A stretch of DNA of 64,000 nt from Fulvia fulva. Lineage: Eukaryota; Ascomycota; Dothideomycetes; Mycosphaerellales; Mycosphaerellaceae. The stretch is taken from the NCBI RefSeq assembly GCF_020509005.1, contig NC_063017.1, positions 3,596,001-3,660,000 on the forward strand, read 5' to 3'. Positions within the stretch are counted from its first letter, which is position 1. Each line of letters begins with the position of its first letter. The translations under genes and the position numbers were made by a program. Below, in pieces: positions 31,850 through 43,800 of the stretch. Under the pieces are notes generated by a model. That model saw nothing but the letters and a program-made list of their open reading frames with translations, did no database searches and had not been told where the DNA came from.

Positions 31850-34800
31850 ATAGATTTGTCATTCCCCTATTCTAGGACCCTATCCGGCCTATATAGGTAT
31901 ATATCTATTGTTATATATAAAGGGAAACCCGAATAGGTAAAAACCCTTCCCGCCCCTAACTACTCCTTATCTAGTTTAGCTTTCCCTCTAAACGTACGTA
32001 GTCTATATTACTACCCCGTTAGCCCCCGCTCCTAGCCGGTCTCGTTACGCTACGTCGTGTCCTCTCTTCCTATACTGCTCCTACTAGGCGGTACTGTTCT
32101 AGCTAGCCCTTCTCTAGTATCTAGTTCGTAATACGCCGTAGGTCCTTAGCGTTATTAAGAAGTGCCCTAATCGTCCGGTTCCTCGCCTTTACTATCTACT
32201 CCCCCCTTCCTAGCGACTACCTCGGATAGACGAGGAGTACGTACCGTACGTTCTAGGAGCGATAGCCGTAGGGGTAGCTAGTATTCGTGTATCCTAGAAC
32301 CTTCCTCTATAATAGGTACCCCTAGAGGCCGATGTGTTCGCTTCGTAGTTAGGTTACTATACTACTCTATACCCTCGTAAGGCGGTAGTAGATAAGCTTC
32401 GGGGGGTGCTTAACCGCGGATTTTGTAGCTAACTATTCCTTAGGTTGTCCCGCTAGCTAAGGGCGTCTACTATGCCCTATAACCTAGTTGTTCTACCTCT
32501 CTTTCTATAGTTACTCTATAAACGATTTCTTACCTTCCTATTATATTACTAGCTATTCGTCCCTTACCCGGTAGTTCGGCTCGTTTCCGGGTCGAATACC
32601 CCTATACGCTAGTACTAATCTACGGGCCCTTACGACTACACTAGCGATAACCTTCTGTACTAGGTACTATGCCGACTTGCCTAAGTAGGAGGTCCGTAGT
32701 CTCTAGATATATAGGTCGATCGGCGGTATAGCGGTCTCGTACTTAAGTATCCTTATTAGTATCGACTTATATACCCCGGTGACCTTCCTTAGGCATTAGT
32801 TTTAGATCTTCGCTAGCGGCGCGACGAGTTCCTTTAATAGGTAGGTCCTCTCGCCTAAGGACTATACTTAGCTACTATAGGTAAGGACTGGCCGTATAAT
32901 AGCCGTATATAGAAGTCGTAACTACCGGAAGTCCGCCCCCTATATAGACGTAGTAAGCCTCTAGTATGATGCTATATTCTGTTTAGCTTTCCGTAATATT
33001 GCCTATACGTACTTCCTCTACCGTAGCGCCGGGTCTACCTATAGTCTAAGGATCCTAAGCTAATTTGCCGGGTTAGTCGTATACCCCTATATCTAGATAG
33101 AAGCTTATATATTGTAGAACCGTGGCCGGCGCGTAAAGTGTATTAGATTGTACTTTTCTAGGGCAAACCGAGCCCTATACCTCCTAGCCTAGTCCTCGTA
33201 GATCTTGTACTTCTCTTCTAGTAGCCTACAGTTCTCCTTAGTCGAGGAAGACTACGCTAGGATGTTTATGTCGTCTACGAAGCCGCTCGTAGCGGTGTTC
33301 TAGGATTCTAGGGCTAGGAGTAGCGTCGCTATAAAGAAGAGGAACAGAATAGGTACTAGCGTTAAGCCTTACGGGATTCTAGTATAGACTACTTAAAATA
33401 GGCTTCTATACTAGCCGACTAGGATCGACGTACTACGGTTTTAGAGGTAGGACCGTACGAAGTTGACAAGCTACTTAGGGAGTCCTTTCGACCTTAGGAT
33501 ATAGAGTAGCCGCGGGTATAACACGTAGTCGAAGGCTCCCGATATGTCTAGGCTAAGTAAGGAAGCCACCTTGTCCCTATTCTTATACTAGATAGCCTTT
33601 ACCTAAGAGGTGATAAGTTCTATCGCGGATAGCGTCGATCGCTATAGGCGCGTACCGATCTAGGTGTCCGGGAGTAGGGAGTGTTCCTCTACCGCCTCGG
33701 AGAGTCTCGTTATAACTAGCTTCTTAAGCGCCTTCCTAAGAGTGTTAAGGAGCGCAATTAGGCGGTACGACTTCACCTATATATAGTCTTCCTTCTACGG
33801 CTTACGCAGGACTACTGTCGTCGATTGTTTAAAGGCTATCGGGTGGTACCCGGTCTATAGGTAGGCGTTAAAGATCGCTATAACTACTAGGGCTAGTTGA
33901 TCTCTACACTTCTTTAGTAGCTCGTTTAGGATCCTATCCGGCCCCGGGGCTTTCTTCGCCGGTAACTTCCTTAGTATAGCGGCAACTTCTCCCTCGGACA
34001 CCTCCTATTAGACCGCGATACTAGGGGCTAGGGGAGTAGAGCTGTTTATGTCGCTTAGATTAGCCTCGACTAGGGGCGGGAAGAACTTACTAGCTAGTAG
34101 ACGCGCCTTAGCCTCGGGGTCGCTAACCGGGCTACTAGGCGATTATAGCGCTAGGATAGAGAAGGAGGGGCCCTATATAGGGTCCTATCGGGCCTATTTC
34201 GCTAGCTTCTACATCCTCTCTAGCTTACCGGCGATTTCTTCTACTATAGCTCTCTAGCCGACTACGTTCCCCCTTTGTATTATAGCTTTCTTCTATTAGT
34301 ATGCCTCCCTATATACGTTCTAGGCCTCCTCGCTATAGCTGCTCGTCTATACCCGGCGGGCTCTCCTTACTTCTCTTACTACCGTAGTACACTCCGGCGT
34401 CTAGTATAGTTTAGACTATGTCGTTAGTTAGGTAAGCGGAACGTGAAGTAAGGTCGCTTTTCTTATTTCGTCTATTAACCCTTAGACTACCTCGTCTATC
34501 TCGTCTTTACTATTATATTACTACTACGCGATCTAGACTAGCCTCTTAGAGTCATCGAGGTACGCCTAGATGTTGGCCTAGTAGGCCTTTCCCTAGTTTA
34601 GCTTAGGGGTTCTCGCTAGTATACGTTATATCTATATCGTAATAGAGGTCCTAACTAGTATATAGTCTAACGACGCCTCGAGTTTATGTTCGATCCTATA
34701 GTAGGTTACCGTATAGTAGTAGCTATCTAAGATCTAGGAGAGGTTGATCGTGCCTTAGAGTCCCCCTCTCTTCTAGGTGCCTAGGTCCTTCGGGGTATTA

Positions 34801-36200
34801 AGGGTAATTACGTTGCTCGCTATTAAGTCGAGTACTTCGTCGGCTATAGGGTGCGGCTATATAAGGCTTTCCTAGGAAGGGTAGTGTATGTTGAAGTCTC
34901 CTACTACGATGTGGCACCCTTGTCTCTTAAGCGCACTGTCTAGGTGTCTATAGACCCCTAGGTCGCGGCTAGACCTCGAGGCTAGCGGTTGTATATATAG
35001 GTTCTATATCTAGGTGCTACCTACGTAGAGGGAGGTAATATCGCCCCCGCCTTCTTCGTCTACGTAGTATACTACCTCCTAGTCGGATTCTAGTATATCC
35101 TTACTAATATAGAAGTACGTACGGGGTCTACCGTCGCCTCGTAGGCATATCGTATAGCCTAGTAACTTATAGGTCGTTAGTCTCTTATAGTACGGGTTAA
35201 TCTATAGCTCCTAGATTGTAAGGACGTAGTAGACGCGCGGGTCCGCCTCGTATAGAAAATATTTCTAGACTATATCCTTACTATAGTTAACGTTATACTA
35301 GATAATACTAAGCGTGTCGAGGCTAGTTATCGGCATCGACAATCATTTCCTCTATATCGTCCTATATCCTACTACCCTATACGTCCTAGTCTACGCCTAT
35401 CGGCTATATACTAAAGGGGAGCCGGGCCTAGTTAGATTCCCTCGCCGTAGCTAGTAGAGTACGTGGCCTCCCGTACGCCCTAGGTTACGTATCCTTTATA
35501 TCGTTCTCGGCCCTAGGGCGCTTATACCCGACCGCCGCTAGTTAGTTCCGGTATAGGCTAGGCTTACGGTCGCCGTAGAATCTTAGGGCGACGGTTCTGT
35601 TTGTGATTGCCTTGTTTTTCGCTAGTTTCCGCTATAGGCATTCCGTACTATACGATAGGTAGTGCCCCGGATAGTTCGCGTACCGTCTCGAAGTCGATAT
35701 ATAGTCCCTAGATATATAGTCTCCTATATAGTTCGAGTAGGCCTACTTGTTTATATACGTATAGGTTTGGTGTCTATACTGTTAGCATTTAAAGTATTAG
35801 AGGACACGAAAGGATAAGGAGTGCTTTTCTACTATCTTAAGGCTATATTACTAGACTAGGCCTTGTTCTATCGCTAGATCCGCCGCTTTCGCGTCTTATA
35901 GCTATACTATTAGCGCCGAGGCCTTCTTGCCTTCTGGCTATTTCCTATAGAGCTAAGTCGCCTTCTAGATTAGAGAGTTAAGAGTAACCGGGTTGTCCTC
36001 TTAGAGAGCCCGTAGGTGACCTTAGTTAGTTAGGTCGAACTCCTTAGGTATGTCGTAGACTAGGATCGTAAATTGCTTCGTTAAGACCTTCGCTAATACC
36101 GTAACCTTAGATGCCTACTATAGCTATACCTCTAGGTGCCTCCTAGTAGTAGCAGAGCTAGTATAGATCTATAGAGTGCCGTTAGACTATTAGTTCACTA
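31846..36200 (-). mobile_element. Degenerate LINE family 2, copy 1 (inverted)
   Basis: Read on the minus strand, this runs from ORF1 (about 36200) through a CCHC-type knuckle region (~35760), an endonuclease region (~35300-34700), RT (KLPAKKAPGPDRIL at ~33970-33930, LSLDISGAF at ~33555, FVDD at ~33280) to the 3' end with GTTTTTACC and a TCTA tail at 31847-31857. The 34048-34257 stretch is the reverse complement of 46959-47168 in copy 3. The element is nearly full length from the internal ORF1 point onward. It is flanked by the two 586-bp direct repeats. All frames are closed by RIP-type changes. Confidence 0.8.
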
Positions 36201-36208
36201 GAAGACAC

Positions 36209-36794
36209 ATTCGAAAGCTCTTATTAAGGCTATTCTAACGATATATAAAGTAGGCCACTACCCCTAGGACTAAGGGAGTTCTACCTTATTTAATCTAGAT
36301 AGCTTGAAGCTCTCTTCACCCTGTTTCTTTAGCTCTAAACGCCGCGGAGGTGCCTAGCTACATTGGGTAACTCCTAGGTAATAGTAGCCTAGGCTACGGT
36401 ACTAACGGCGCCTACGGCCCTATAGGCGAAGCCTCCCTAAGACAACTAGTAGTAACTTATAGAGGACGTAAAAAGTATAGAAACTAACGATTAGCTCCCT
36501 TACCGGTCTCTATAGGTAATGATCACTTAGCTACGTACGGCGCTTGTACTATTATATTACCGAGGGTAATAAGAAATAAGGACGACGTCTTAGGCGATTA
36601 GTAAGGCCACCCGGAATTAATACCCCTATAGCTAGGTATCGGTCGCGGTATCGATACTAGGCCCCCGCCTAACGTACGATATAGTTACGATCCGTATTAT
36701 AGTAAAGGAAGACTAGGCCGAAGTTACGAAGCTATCGAATAAGGAGCTCGCCTAACGAATCAACTAACTAGGGGTGGTCGTAGTGAACCAATAG
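36209..36794 (+). repeat. 586-bp direct repeat, copy B
   Basis: Second copy of 31264-31849. It continues without a break into family-2 ORF1 sequence (TCTAACGGCACTC...), which is also what the inverted copy 1 carries at its own 5' end just to the left. The junction is therefore a head-to-head arrangement of copy 1 and copy 2. Confidence 0.85.
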
Positions 36795-37254
36795 TCTAAC
36801 GGCACTCTATAGATCTATACTAGCTCTACTACTACTAGGAGGCACCTAGAGGTATAGCTATAGTAGGCATCTAAGGTTGCGGTATTAGCGAAGGTCTTAA
36901 CGAAGCAATTTACGATCCTAGTCTACGATATACCTAAGGAGTTCGACCTAACTAACTAAGGTCACCTACGTACTCTCTAAGAGGACAACCCGGTCACTCT
37001 TAACTCTCTAATCTAGAAGGCGACTTGGCTCTATAGGAAATAGCTAGAAGGTAAGAAGGCCTCGGCGCTAATAGTATAGCTATAAGACGCGAAAGCGGCG
37101 GATCTAGCGATAGAACAAGGCCTAATCTAGTAATATAGCCTTAAGATAGTAGAAAAGCACTCCTTATCCTTTCGTGTCCTCTAATACTTTAAATGCTAAC
37201 AGTATAGACACTAAACCTATACGTATATAAATAAGTAGGCCTACTCGAACTATA

Positions 37255-37259
37255 TAGAA
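37255..37259 (+). repeat. Left target-site duplication TAGAA of the copia element
   Basis: TAGAA directly precedes the LTR here and directly follows the other LTR at 41989-41993. Joining the flanks restores the LINE sequence seen in inverted copy 1 around 35725. Confidence 0.9.
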
Positions 37260-37477
37260 TGTTAAACAGGTACGAGTTGCGCAGCAGTAGAAGACGGCGG
37301 ATCACACAAAAGACGAAGAAGGACCTAATGGGATAGCGTGTATCTACATACAGTATCGCCGGTGTTGGTGTAGGTGTTTCAGGAGGGACAGCTGTACTCG
37401 GGACTTGACTAGCAAGCCCTGATTACTAATCCCCCTAAGCACTCAATGTTGACCCTATGACCTGCATATTCTCAACA
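37260..37477 (-). repeat. 3' LTR of the copia element (left end)
   Basis: 218 bp; on the minus strand it starts TGTTGAGAATATGC and ends GTTTAACA. It differs from the other LTR at only two sites, near 37289 (TAG against TGG) and near 37326 (CTA against CCA). Both are CpA-to-TpA type changes. Confidence 0.95.
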
Positions 37478-37486
37478 CTCCCACTC
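37478..37486 (-). other. Polypurine tract of the copia element
   Basis: On the minus strand GAGTGGGAG lies directly before the 3' LTR, the expected place and composition of the plus-strand primer. Confidence 0.6.
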
Positions 37487-37520
37487 AGGTCAGAAGGTCT
37501 CAAACAATCCCTTATACAAG

Positions 37521-40500
37521 CTAGAGCTGCCTCACAAAGTTTTGAAACTGCTGGCCATTGAGGGGCTTAGTCAGCCCATCAGCAACTATGTCCTTTGTGT
37601 GGCAGTAATCCACTGCAATCTTCTTTTGCCACTAGAGATTCCTGACATAGTAGTATGCCACATCAATATGCTTTGACCTGTCATGGACATGGGCATTTTT
37701 GACAAAGGTCAAAGCTGCTTGGTTGTCACCCATAAGCTTCACGGGTCTCAGCTCATCAACAGTACTGCTTGCCTTCATCCTAGGTTGGAATGAACACTCT
37801 CCAACCAGGTCAGGACACCTCATCTCTCTAAGGACTGCAGCAAGAAACTGTGACTACTTAGCTGCTGCATTCATGGCCATGAACTCAGCCTCCATTGTTG
37901 ATGTGGCAACAGACTTCTGCTTCCTACTCATCCAGGACACAGGTGATCCACAAAGGAACCACACATGTCCAAGGATTGAGACTCTGTCTGCCTTGTCTAT
38001 GGCATAATCAGAATCTGAGTATCCCTGGAGAATACCTCCTCCTCTTCTGTACATCAAGCCCAGGTCTGGGTATGATCTCAGATATCTGGAGAGTTTCTTC
38101 AAGGCTCTAAGATGTTGCTTTGAAGGGTCAGCAACATATGAGCTGATTCTTCCAAGGGGGAAAGCAAGGTCTGGCCTTGTCATTGTCATTGGCCACATCC
38201 AGGTACCATTGCAACTCTGGTACTCCTGTTTGTTGCACCTCTCATCCATAGTAGCTGAAGGTCTCAGATCCTCATAGCTGTCCATAGGTGAGAGTGTGGG
38301 TGTGGCCTTCTCTGGAGAGATGCCCATCTTGGCAAGGTTAGTTCGGATGTAGTGTCCTTGATCAAGCTTTACAGTACCTTGGGACCTGTTTCTTGTAATC
38401 CTCATTCCAAGGATCTTCTCAGGTTCCCCAAGATCTTTGATCTTGAACACTCTTCTAAATTCAGCCTTGAACCACTGAACATCTGACAGCTTTGGAGCTG
38501 CAATGGGGATGTCATCCACATAGGTGAGGACCATGATGTCTCTTCCTCTGTGGATGAGTAGGCATGGATCCACCTAGGACTAGGTGGATCCAATCTGTTC
38601 TAGCTTGGCAACACAGAGCTTGTTCTAATCTCTAGCTGCTTGCTTCAGTCCATACAGGCTTCTAAGGACCTTGAAGACCATATTTGGTGGAATTTCGACA
38701 CCTGGGGGTGGGATCATGTAGATGTCTTCAAGAAGGCTGCTTTCGGTGAAAGCATTGTTCACATCCACCTGGTGCATCTCAAGATCTCTCTCACATACTA
38801 CAGCCATGAAGACCCTAAGGGTATCATGCCTAACAGTAGGTGCAAAGGTCTTTTCAAAGTCAACACCATATTTCTGTGAAAACCCTCTTACAACCAGTCT
38901 TGCCTTGAACTCTTCAATGGCTCCACTGATCATTCTTTTCACATCAAAAACCCACTTAGATGTAACCAGGTTTGCACCCCTTGGTAGTACAACTGGATCC
39001 AAGGTGTTGTTGCTTCCTAAGGCAATAAGTTCTTTCTGGATTGCCTCTTTCCACATATGTCCCCAATTGGGGTCTCCCACTGCCTCCTTATAGGACTTTG
39101 GGATTGGCACTTCCTGCCGGTAGGCTATGGCCTGCCTAACAGCAGCAAATGCATATCCCTCCACATCATTCAGGATTTCCTCAACCCAGCTCATAGTTGG
39201 ATCAAGATGAAACATCTGAGCAATCAATGCCCTATGATGCTTGGCTTCATGCTCAGCAGAGCCATCATCTTCATCCCCCCTTGACCTCTTGTTGCCTGCA
39301 AGCTGAGGTGGCTGTTGAGGTTGATCCTCCTGAACAAGTTCCTCTTCCTTTTCTTTTCTTGGAGTCCCCTCTACTCCAATCTTCTGGTACTCTCTAATGT
39401 CTTTTGGAGGTTGGGGAAGTTGCACAAACACTGTTTTAGCAAGGGAAGAATTTCCCTTGCACCATCACTACGGATTGCAGATAGAAAACACCTTGAGCTG
39501 TTCTCTACCTGAACCTTCCATTCCTTTAGAGCTGTAGGAGCATCACTCCTAGCCTTCAAAGGGACTACCCACTTCTTCCTCAAGAAGTTGTCTACAATCT
39601 CAAGCCAGTACTTGAAGCCAAGTCTTGAGACTGCACCTTGAAAAGGCCCACAGATGTCAATAGAGATGAGGGCCAGCCTCTCTCCTTTCCTCTCTGTGGC
39701 AGGTCCTTTGAACTTCCTCATGTCTGCAAGGGAGCAGACCTTGCAGTTCTGGTGTTCAGAAGGAACAGGAATGGGATCTTTCTTGTCAGTGACTCTATGC
39801 AGGTTTCTTAGCAGTCCCTTGCTAAGGTGTGCACATCTTCTATGCTATAGCTCCCACTGGTCCTGGGACTCAGTGGCAGTCATAGCCTGTTCCAATTCAC
39901 ACTCAAAATGTGTACCTAACTTGGACAGATCCAAGTCATGCTCCTATAGAGAGGCATATGCTTGAGGCATAGCTTCAAGCTGCTCTGAAACACTTTGAAT
40001 GAATGGAACACCCCCTCTCAGCTTTGTCTGGACAACAGGTTTTCCAGGAAGGGATTTGAGGGTGAAACTGGGCGGTTGGACAGCAAACTGTTGGCTGAAC
40101 TGATTCCAAGAGACAAGGCTAACTCCAAGGCCAGGAACAAACAAAACATTCTTCAAGACAATCTGCTTCCCAGAAGGACCACCCATCACTGCACTCCCCT
40201 CATGTGTGGCATGTAGGTAGCCACCCCCAACCTTGATCCACTTCCTCTTCTGAAGAGGTTTCAGGGTCCTGAAAAGTGAATCCTGGTCAGTCATATGGGA
40301 TGAAGCACAAGAGTCAAGCAACCACTCTGAGGAGGGGTACTTGCTTTTGGCTTCCACAGTTGAATGGGCAACCTCATCGACTTCATCATCCTCTGATGGT
40401 GTCTCAGGGTCTGATAAGTCTTCCTGGGTTGCACAGGCTCTTCCTTGTAAGGTCCTTCATCACCACTAGGATGTCCCTCAGGCTTGGGGATGGGGACCTC

Positions 40501-41275
40501 GTTCTCGGTGGTGATGATTGTCTCTTTGCAACAGAGGTGTTTCCTCTGTTGAGCTTGTCCTTCCTGACAGCATGCTTGGCTCCAGAGAGGTGTGGGCAAT
40601 CCTTGATCACATGATCACCATCACAGAGATGGCAGGTGATCTTGCCCTGGAAACCTCTTCCTACAAACATTGCTGTTTCCTTGGATGCAACTTCCAGCCT
40701 GGATTCATGTGACTCAAGCAGTTGTAGACAATCTTCATATGACAGTCCTGGCTAGGCCAGGATAGTGTTCTTGGTCCCAAGATACACTTCAGGCAGGGCT
40801 TGAAGCAGATGCTTCAGCTTCCTTGTAGGCTCTCTGTAGTGAGCCTCTGCTGGGTCAACTTCAGCAATCCTTCTTACAAGATTGCCAAGGTGGACCCAGG
40901 CCTGTCTGATGGTCATGCCATCTATCATTCTGAAGTTGATCAATTCTTGAACAACTGTCATTGCATATGCAGCATGAACCTTGCTGTACTTTGCCCTCAT
41001 CTTGAGCCAGATCTCTCCAGCTTGTCTCATCTATTTGCTTTCCTCCCAACTGGACTGTATCTTGACTCTTCAAGTCCAGGTAAGGGATCTGATGACTCAG
41101 ATGGTGTTGAGGAGCTGGGTGTGCTTGATAATAGATGGCCTCCATCTACAACCCAAAGCACATCTTGAGCTTCAAGATGGTCTTGTATCAATGAGAACCA
41201 TGTCCTCTAGTTGTCCTTGGTTAGGATAGGTGCTGCTCTCCTCCTACCAAGGGTGCTGTGTCCGGTTTCCTCCAT
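37521..41275 (-). pseudogene. Copia gag-pol polyprotein, interrupted
   Basis: Read on minus from a likely start at 41275 (MEETGHSTLG). Gag (RTWFSLIQDHLEAQDVLWVVDG; RMIDGMTIRQAWVHL) carries a CHLCDGDHVIKDC knuckle at about 40635. The protease has LLDSCASSHM at about 40330, where the usual Gly after Asp-Ser is Cys. The integrase has an ISIDICGPF region at about 39660. The RT includes WVFDVK, KARLVVRGFSQ, VDVNNAF and the YVDD catalytic motif at about 38520. RNase H has LMGDNQAAL and DRSKHIDVAYY at about 37700, and the C-terminus ADGLTKPLNGQQF ends at TAG 37521. In-frame stops are mainly TAG (for example two around 38575 and one near 41207), and at least one frameshift lies near 41035. It is non-functional as a protein source, but the layout is full length. 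Confidence 0.9.
38566..38591. repeat. 26-bp near-perfect palindrome within copia RT
   Basis: Two 12-base arms starting GGATCC surround a GA spacer. It coincides with two TAG stops in the RT frame that look like Gln codons changed by C to T, so it is probably a by-product of mutation rather than a site with a job. Confidence 0.6.
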
Positions 41276-41754
41276 GCTTTTATATATAGGACAGGATGGC
41301 TGCCTACAGAAGAAAGGTATTCGTTCGTACGCGATCGGATCGATAGGAGGTGAACCGAACGCGAGGTTGATAGTGGAGAGAATGGCTGTCCACAAGAAAG
41401 CGAGGAAAGTCGGTCGTAAGGATCGTGTTTCTGAGACACTGTCTGTAGCTCTCTCAGGGGAGGGTGTTCTGAGACACTACGGCTCTCTCAGATGGAACAG
41501 TTAGTCGATGCGAACGCGATGTCCGGAGAGCGACTCTTCTCAGTAAGCTCGCCCACTTGTCTGAGGTATTGGCACAGGCTCCCTGACTCGGAGTCTGACA
41601 GTGCCTCACTAGGCTCTTTCACGTCTTATATGCACCTACAGCGCGGCTGTAGCTTCCTGTGCAATGCGGGTGCGGCCTCCAGTCTGCCTTCCTTTTGTTC
41701 TGAAGAGGAATAACTCCAATACGACTTTGTCGAGGGTGAAACACCGAGTTGCTA
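41276..41754 (-). other. Copia leader region
   Basis: Lies between the primer-binding site and the gag start on the minus strand. There is no conserved frame, although short ones occur. It probably holds the packaging and leader sequences. ACACT and CTCTCAG motifs recur near 41438-41490. Confidence 0.4.
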
Positions 41755-41770
41755 ACCCGGGCTCATAACC
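41755..41770 (-). other. Copia primer-binding site (initiator tRNA-Met anticodon region)
   Basis: On minus, GGTTATGAGCCCGGGT directly follows the 5' LTR. Its complement contains GGGCTCATAACC, the anticodon stem-loop sequence of eukaryotic initiator tRNA-Met with CAT as anticodon. Copia-type elements are known to prime from an internal fragment of this tRNA rather than its 3' end. Confidence 0.8.
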
Positions 41771-41988
41771 TGTTAAACAGGTACGAGTTGCGCAGCAGTG
41801 GAAGACGGCGGATCACACAAAAGACGAAGAAGGACCCAATGGGATAGCGTGTATCTACATACAGTATCGCCGGTGTTGGTGTAGGTGTTTCAGGAGGGAC
41901 AGCTGTACTCGGGACTTGACTAGCAAGCCCTGATTACTAATCCCCCTAAGCACTCAATGTTGACCCTATGACCTGCATATTCTCAACA
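41771..41988 (-). repeat. 5' LTR of the copia element (right end)
   Basis: 218 bp, with TG...CA ends on the minus strand. It carries the unmutated states (TGG and CCA) at the two sites where the LTRs differ. It is followed by TAGAA. Confidence 0.95.
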
Positions 41989-42728
41989 TAGAAGACTATA
42001 TATCTAGGGACTATTTATCGGCTACGAGACGGTACGCGAACTATCCGGGGTACTACCTATCGTATAGCGCGGAATGCCTATAGCGGAAACTAGCGAAAAA
42101 CAAGGCAATTATAAACAGAACCGTCGCCCTAAGATTCTACGGCGACCGTAAGGCTAGCCTATACCGGAACTAGCTAGCGGCGGTCGGGTATAAGCGCCCT
42201 AGGGCTAAGAACGATATAAAGGATACGTAACCTAGGGCGTACGAGAGGCTACGTACTCTACTAGCTACGGCGAGGGAATCTAACTAGGCCCGGCTCCCCT
42301 TTAGTATATAGCTAATAGGCGTAGACTAGGACGTATAAGGTAGTAGGATATAGGATATTATAGAGGAAATGATTGTTAATACTAATAAGTAGCCTCGATA
42401 CGCTTAGTATTATTTAGTATAACGTTAACTATAGTAAGGATATAGTCTAGAACTATTTCCTATACGAGGCGGACCCGTACGTCTACTACGTCCTAGTAAT
42501 CTAGGAGCTATAGATTAACCCGTACTATAAGAGACTAACGACCTATAAGTTACTAGGCTATACGATATGTCTACGAGGCGACGGTAGACCCCGTACGTAC
42601 TTCTATATTAGTAAGGACATACTAGAATCCGACTAGAAGGTAGTATACTACGTAGACGAAGAAGGCGGGGGCGATTTACCTCCCTCTACCTAGGTAGTAC
42701 CTAGATATACAACCTATATATATAACCG

Positions 42729-43800
42729 GGTCGACGACGAGAATCACCTATACGTAGTATCGGCTACGAACCTCTCGTCTTACTACGAGAGAGCTAAGTA
42801 TTCTTACGCTAGAGCGTCGTAGGCGCGACGGGCGCGTAACGTAGGCGAAGCCGCGGCGAATAGAGGACTACTAGCAAAACGGGTATAAAAACTATCCGAC
42901 GAGCGTATACTCGTATCGGGAGCGAGTCCCTCTTCTTTTATAAGAAGGGCGCGGAACCGTAGCCTATACGCTCGATAGAACACCTCTAGTATAAGTATAG
43001 AATTTTCACCTCCGGAGACCGTAAACCGAGCGGGCTAAGCGACAAATATTAGACGAGCGGACTATAGAACAATAACTAAGCGGACTATACGACGGCGTCG
43101 AGCGGACTATAAAACAATCTAGTGTTTACTAGCGGGCAATACGGTAGGTAGGTAGACCCGTAACGAAGCCTATAAGGGCCTATTAAACACCCGGTATAGG
43201 AACGAGGGTTTTACCTAAGGCACTACCTATCCCGCTATATAACGTACCTAGTCTAATATAGTAGATTACGACGAGGAAAAGACGATAGCCTAAGCAAGGA
43301 AAAGAGGGCTATTAGGACGGGGAAAAGCCGTATACTATAAGTAGATTAGTTCTATAATCGGGGAGGATCGAGGATAGGGTAATAAGGAACTTTATATTAG
43401 TTAGTAGGTAGAAACGTAAGGAGTACGCTACCCGGCGTAGTGTGTACCCCGAGCAAACCTACGAGGTATAGACGGCCGCTTTCTAGAGATAGGCTACGGT
43501 AACGCGAAGGGCGTCAAAACCTAGGGCGTAGTATATACTAGTAGCGACGGCTAACACTGTCTATATAGCCCGAGAGGACGGATGCGTATGTCGGTCAATA
43601 GAGAGCACTAAAGGGCTTAGGCCTATAGAGGTGGATATTAGCTTAAGGAGCAAATAGGGAGGGAGGGCGTAGAGGGAAGCTTTTGCTCCGGGCTAACCTC
43701 TCGAAACGAGGCTATACGGTAGTACTAGATGAGTAGGAAAGCGCGGTTAAGACTTGTTACCTTATCTCGTAGCTAGCTTACTAAATACGATTCCTTCCTT
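42729..43800 (+). repeat. 1.08-kb non-LINE module, copy B
   Basis: Collinear with 20161-21237 (5 bp shorter), beginning at the same GGTCGACG and ending CCTTCCTT. It is strongly TA-shifted compared with copy A. On both sides lies LINE family-2 endonuclease sequence. Compared with inverted copy 1 (34929-34985), about 42 bp of LINE is missing at the join. The right join is at CTAGACAG, the left at AACCG. Confidence 0.8.

Larger units (their letters stand above)
37260..41988 (-). mobile_element. Ty1/copia LTR retrotransposon, complete but with stops
   Basis: A 4729-bp element with 218-bp LTRs, a 5-bp TSD, and the coding strand on minus. Domain order on minus is gag, protease, integrase, reverse transcriptase, RNase H, which is the copia (Pseudoviridae-type) order. 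The primer-binding site matches the anticodon region of initiator tRNA-Met. It is inserted inside LINE family-2 copy 2. CA/TG content is near normal, unlike the host LINE, so it arrived after the main RIP of the LINE or was hit weakly. Confidence 0.95.
36209..42728 (+). mobile_element. Degenerate LINE family 2, copy 2, 5' part (split by the copia element)
   Basis: ORF1 sequence covers 36209-37259 and resumes at 41994 after the copia insertion. A knuckle-like CFKC/YRH region is at about 37185-37250. ORF2 endonuclease begins near 42415 (YNVNYSKDIV-like) and stops abruptly at 42728, where the 1.08-kb module starts. It aligns as the inverse of 35720-36195 and 34990-35730 in copy 1. There are stops throughout, with strong CA/TG depletion. 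Confidence 0.75.

Noticed and set aside
34048..34257. Short open frame as a small gene
   Set aside because: It is antisense within a degenerate LINE and recurs, inverted, at 46959-47168.
38566..38591. 26-bp palindrome as a regulatory or recombination site
   Set aside because: It lies in the copia RT frame and arises from two TAG stops where Gln codons are expected, so mutation explains it.
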